Below, in pieces: positions 61,401 through 64,000 of a stretch of DNA of 64,000 nucleotides (position 1 is its first letter; each line of letters begins with the position of its first letter). Below the pieces are notes generated by a model, which was not told the origin of the DNA, ran no database searches, and was given only the letters and a program-made list of their open reading frames with translations. Source of the DNA: Nostoc sp. LEGE 06077 (GTDB lineage Bacteria > Cyanobacteriota > Cyanobacteriia > Cyanobacteriales > Nostocaceae); NCBI RefSeq assembly GCF_015207705.1, contig NZ_JADEWI010000010.1, positions 62,001-126,000 on the forward strand, written 5' to 3'. Both the position numbers and the translations under genes were made by a program.

Positions 61401-63140
61401 TTAACGCCATCCCAAAAAGCGTAGTCCTGGAACAATTAAGTAGTGACTGACTCCTAGCCAAAAGCTCATGAAGATGGCGACCAAGGCAAACAAAGCCAAG
61501 GGTAGACCCAACTCTGACCACAGTGCTTGAGGCGAAAAGTGAAAGACTGCGGCGGGAAAACCCACAATGAATAAGCCGGAAAAAATCAGGGCTGTGCCAA
61601 AGGCGGCAACTAGGGCATAAACTATGTGATGGCTGCGAAACCCAAAGCTGAGGGATAACAAAAATATAGAAACAGCAATCATGGCGACTAAACCATCACT
61701 GCTTTGTTTTGGGGAAATGAGTTGCCAAAATAACCAACCAAATCCATAGCTGATTATACCCATGATCGAGGCGACTAAGAATCGCCGCCGTTGACTAAAA
61801 CATCCAGATAATGTCAGTCCCCAGGCGGTTCCTAAGCCAGCACTGACAAATACTAAAATGTCTGCACCAAAGTTAGTTTGAGAATGGGGAATTAATTCTG
61901 GTAGTTGACCTAAGATTAATTCCACAATGCGATCGCCTAAAATTGTCCGGTAAGCGATAAAAAAACCGATAATTGTCCCCAAACAAGCGCCTAAGCTAGA
62001 TAGCAGCATTGCCCAAATTATCGCCAAACAAGCTTGAATAATGTTGAACAAAGCTTTGGCGATGAACAAAATTGTTTTACCAATAGCTTGGAGAAAATCG
62101 GCAAAGGCTCGTTCAATGGCTTGAAAGAGAAGTACAAAGTAATTGCTGGGAGTTGCGTTTTGTCGTTGCGAAAATAATCCTGGCTTGGCAGGTTTGTTAA
62201 TTTTTGCTAATCGTTTGAGAATGATGGCTGCATTAGTTGGACGCAACTTTACGTCTTCTTTTACCATCTCATCAAGTAAATCGGCAAACTGTGAGTTTAC
62301 GTTCACGCGATTCCGCCAACGCAATTCCCCTGTTTGCATATCTTCCAATTCTGGCGGATATTTACCTGTGAGTAATTCAATCATTGTTCGGCCGAGGGCG
62401 TAAAAATCAGCCGCAGGCCCCACATTCCCCCCAGTTACTTGTTCTGGCGGACTGTAACCAGAAGAAAATAACCGAGTGGAACTCGACGCTCGACGCTGCA
62501 TTGCGGCGTTAATTTGTTTGACACCACCAAAATCAATTAATACTAGTTGTTCCCACCCAGTTCTAGCTTGTGTCGGCGGTGCGGTTGAGGCTGGTATCCG
62601 CAACATTAAATTAGAAGGTTTAATATCGCGGTGAATAATTTGGCATTTGTGCAATTCTTGTAAAATTTTGACAGCTTGAGTGAACCAGTTGAGTACCAAA
62701 TTCTCTGGACATCCTTGAGGATAGTTATTCAGTATTTCATCCAGAGTCGGCCCGTTAATTTTTTCCATCACCAAACAAGCTAATTGGCGCGGTTTCGGAC
62801 TAGTCAAATTTATCTGAAACAAACCATCAGCTTCAACTCTGGGAACACCGGGATGCTGCAAACTAATTAAAACTGCGGCTTCTTGTGTAAACAATTCCTG
62901 AGCTTTTGGTGACTCTTCCACCAAAACTTTTAGTACCTTTTCTGCTTGAGTTTTTTCATCCCACACTGTATAAATTTGGGCAAAACCACCTGAACCCAAT
63001 GGTTCCAGGGGGACATAGCGGTCTAGCAGCTGTAGCAATGCGCCACAGCTGTTACAAAATTTGTTTCCCCAAGGTTGGGGGTAGGGACGTTGACAATCAG
63101 GATTTATGCAGTGAACCGCCCTTTGGGGGATATGGGACAC
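61401..63140 (-). CDS. Membrane Ser/Thr protein kinase with N-terminal zinc ribbon
   Basis: A 579-residue kinase. The N-terminal ribbon has CINPDCQRPYPQPW and KFCNSCGALLQ (about 10-36). The Hanks-type kinase domain (about 42-310) shows the Gly loop LGSGGFAQIYTV, Lys in EKVLKVLVE, catalytic loop IIHRDIKPSNLML, DFG in LVLIDFGGVKQIN and FSSGYSPPEQ activation segment. The C-terminal half has eight or so hydrophobic segments (about 345-575), with no recognised sensor domain. It is of the cyanobacterial Spk type, and its substrate is unknown. Confidence 0.92.
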   Translation of the reverse strand: MSHIPQRAVHCINPDCQRPYPQPWGNKFCNSCGALLQLLDRYVPLEPLGSGGFAQIYTVWDEKTQAEKVLKVLVEESPKAQELFTQEAAVLISLQHPGVPRVEADGLFQINLTSPKPRQLACLVMEKINGPTLDEILNNYPQGCPENLVLNWFTQAVKILQELHKCQIIHRDIKPSNLMLRIPASTAPPTQARTGWEQLVLIDFGGVKQINAAMQRRASSSTRLFSSGYSPPEQVTGGNVGPAADFYALGRTMIELLTGKYPPELEDMQTGELRWRNRVNVNSQFADLLDEMVKEDVKLRPTNAAIILKRLAKINKPAKPGLFSQRQNATPSNYFVLLFQAIERAFADFLQAIGKTILFIAKALFNIIQACLAIIWAMLLSSLGACLGTIIGFFIAYRTILGDRIVELILGQLPELIPHSQTNFGADILVFVSAGLGTAWGLTLSGCFSQRRRFLVASIMGIISYGFGWLFWQLISPKQSSDGLVAMIAVSIFLLSLSFGFRSHHIVYALVAAFGTALIFSGLFIVGFPAAVFHFSPQALWSELGLPLALFALVAIFMSFWLGVSHYLIVPGLRFLGWR

Positions 63141-63184
63141 AACCGCTACAATACAAACGCTGAGTTGATTTTAACCTATGTTAA

Positions 63185-63285
63185 GGAGGCAGGAGGACGA
63201 AGGCAGGAGGCAGGAGGAAATCTTCGTAAATAAATTTAGGGGATTTAACAAGGCCAACACTTCATACTTCACACTTCATACTTTC
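63185..63285. repeat. Two intergenic heptamer repeat clusters
   Basis: At 63185-63222 the unit GGCAGGAGG recurs (GGAGGCAGGAGGACGAAGGC, then AGGAGGCAGGAGG). At 63258-63285, copies of CTTCATA/CTTCACA heptamers occur, the inverse of the AAGTATG cluster at 17557-17600. Both separate the kinase gene from the ATP-grasp gene. Confidence 0.65.
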
Positions 63286-64000
63286 TAACTGTATCCATCC
63301 CAAGCAATGGGGAATGTGTAATCAGAAAATAGGGGAAAATTTTGATTGTCGCTGCGGGTTTCTTCATCCAAAACATTAACAACTTTGTTATAAATATCTT
63401 CTGCTTGTTGGGGAGAATCACCAATGCTGGTTAATCCTAATTTGCCAAATTGAGAGAGACATCCCATTAAATGAAAGACGGTACCTGTTTCCGTGCCACT
63501 ATCAAAGTGCAATCTGTGATGAGCAATAATGTCCATTAAATCGTTAGGTAATAATCCTCGATAGCGGTCTTTTTGCAGGTTATCAGTGGCAATGTAGTAT
63601 TTAGGACGACCTTGCTGACTATAAAATAATCCGGTGGAAAGGTCGTACCGGCCATTAGTTAATAATTTTAAGGTCATAAAAGGATGGGTCGTGCCACCTT
63701 TCCGCAAGTTAATTTCGATCGCCTGAATATCCCAATTATTATCACCTTGGTCTACGGTAATAAAATCAACGCCAAATCTTTCCAGTGCGCCTTTTTCTGC
63801 CAGTTTTCTGCCTACTTTTAAGCCTAATTGCTGTAATTGTAGGCGATAGCTTTCATCGGCGGGAAAGCGACACCCCAGATAAATTTGACCGTCTGGCCCT
63901 CCAAGAATTTGGTCGTGGGTAGAGAGAATTTCGACTTCGCCGTTCGGTGTGATGCGCCCTTGAACACTGGGAGATAGCTTAATTTCTCCTTCGACAAATG
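63285..64000 (-). CDS. ATP-grasp protein, PGM1-related (3' part; runs off the window)
   Basis: The last 238 residues of a longer leftward gene open to the window edge. The part seen includes VEILSTHDQILGGPDGQIYL, GVDFITVDQGDNNWDIQAIE and EINLRKGGTTHPFMTLKLLT, which match the metal-binding end of an ATP-grasp domain as in peptide-ligase PGM1-related proteins and other carboxylate-amine ligases. The tail (RYRGLLPNDLMDIIAHHRLH onward) is specific to this family. A start cannot be given. The product could couple amino acids or other carboxylates, substrate unknown. Confidence 0.8.
   Translation of the reverse strand, partial: FVEGEIKLSPSVQGRITPNGEVEILSTHDQILGGPDGQIYLGCRFPADESYRLQLQQLGLKVGRKLAEKGALERFGVDFITVDQGDNNWDIQAIEINLRKGGTTHPFMTLKLLTNGRYDLSTGLFYSQQGRPKYYIATDNLQKDRYRGLLPNDLMDIIAHHRLHFDSGTETGTVFHLMGCLSQFGKLGLTSIGDSPQQAEDIYNKVVNVLDEETRSDNQNFPLFSDYTFPIAWDGYS

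Overview
The window looks like chromosome of a filamentous, heterocyst-forming (Nostocales) cyanobacterium. The evidence is the frequent HIP1 octamer GCGATCGC, heptamer-type short tandem repeats between genes, and typically cyanobacterial genes: sbtA/sbtB, a SipA-type regulator, DUF4327 and DUF3288 proteins, a nifJ pyruvate:flavodoxin oxidoreductase, a GH100 neutral invertase, ClpC, and NB-ARC/WD40 STAND proteins. No rRNA, tRNA, CRISPR array, integrase or intact transposase was seen. The species is not named because no marker gene supports that.

Layout. 0.1-2.6 kb: a Uma2 nuclease-fold protein, an unknown protein and a GNAT acetyltransferase. 2.9-6.2 kb: a leftward bicarbonate/sodium module (sbtA, sbtB, CPA2 Na+/H+ antiporter) with richer GC and no HIP1 site found by eye, abutting the cut-off C-terminus of a second antiporter; it looks like acquired DNA. 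7.0-10.2 kb: a cupin gene overlapping a PlsY-like/phosphotransferase fusion. 10.4-16.4 kb: small membrane proteins, an SGNH hydrolase, a gene-poor kilobase with two leftward terminators, a LabA-like NYN protein and an OmpR-type two-component pair. 16.7-24.3 kb: PPK2, a sipA-peroxiredoxin pair, a Coq4-like protein, a Spy/CpxP-like protein divergent from a NarL-type two-component pair, a deaminase and a potassium channel with a zinc ribbon.

25.0-29.2 kb is the most unusual locus: two tandem TIGR04222-like membrane proteins with Cys/Gly/Ser-rich tails, the tail remnant of a third copy, then a DUF692 (MNIO) oxidase overlapping a partner gene, and a DUF202 membrane protein. It reads as a peptide-modification system whose likely substrates are membrane-tethered tails. 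29.7-33.4 kb is nifJ, carrying a triplicated 15-residue insertion, each unit of which contains RGSGR, the heterocyst-inhibitor pentapeptide. 33.5-35.7 kb is a type II restriction-modification set with an XRE regulator. 36.2-38.9 kb is a copper-type P-ATPase with a repeat inserted in frame and a MerR-type promoter. 39.0-40.6 kb is an AAA ATPase plus TOPRIM-like pair, a defence candidate.

41.4-48.0 kb: clpC and a large HTH-NB-ARC-WD40 STAND protein. 48.3-50.2 kb: a haem-oxygenase-like diiron protein with a following 73-residue peptide gene, and two convergent paralogous ribbon-helix-helix genes. 51.0-64.0 kb is mostly housekeeping: ComB, a second Uma2, a BlaI/M56 pair, a TerB-like protein, RsmB, neutral invertase, an M20 peptidase, a pentapeptide protein, a Ser/Thr kinase and the 3' part of an ATP-grasp gene that runs off the right edge. 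Small mobile or repeated elements (a MITE with TAGGACTTACGCA ends, palindrome clusters, heptamer repeats) lie between genes throughout, and in two cases inside genes.
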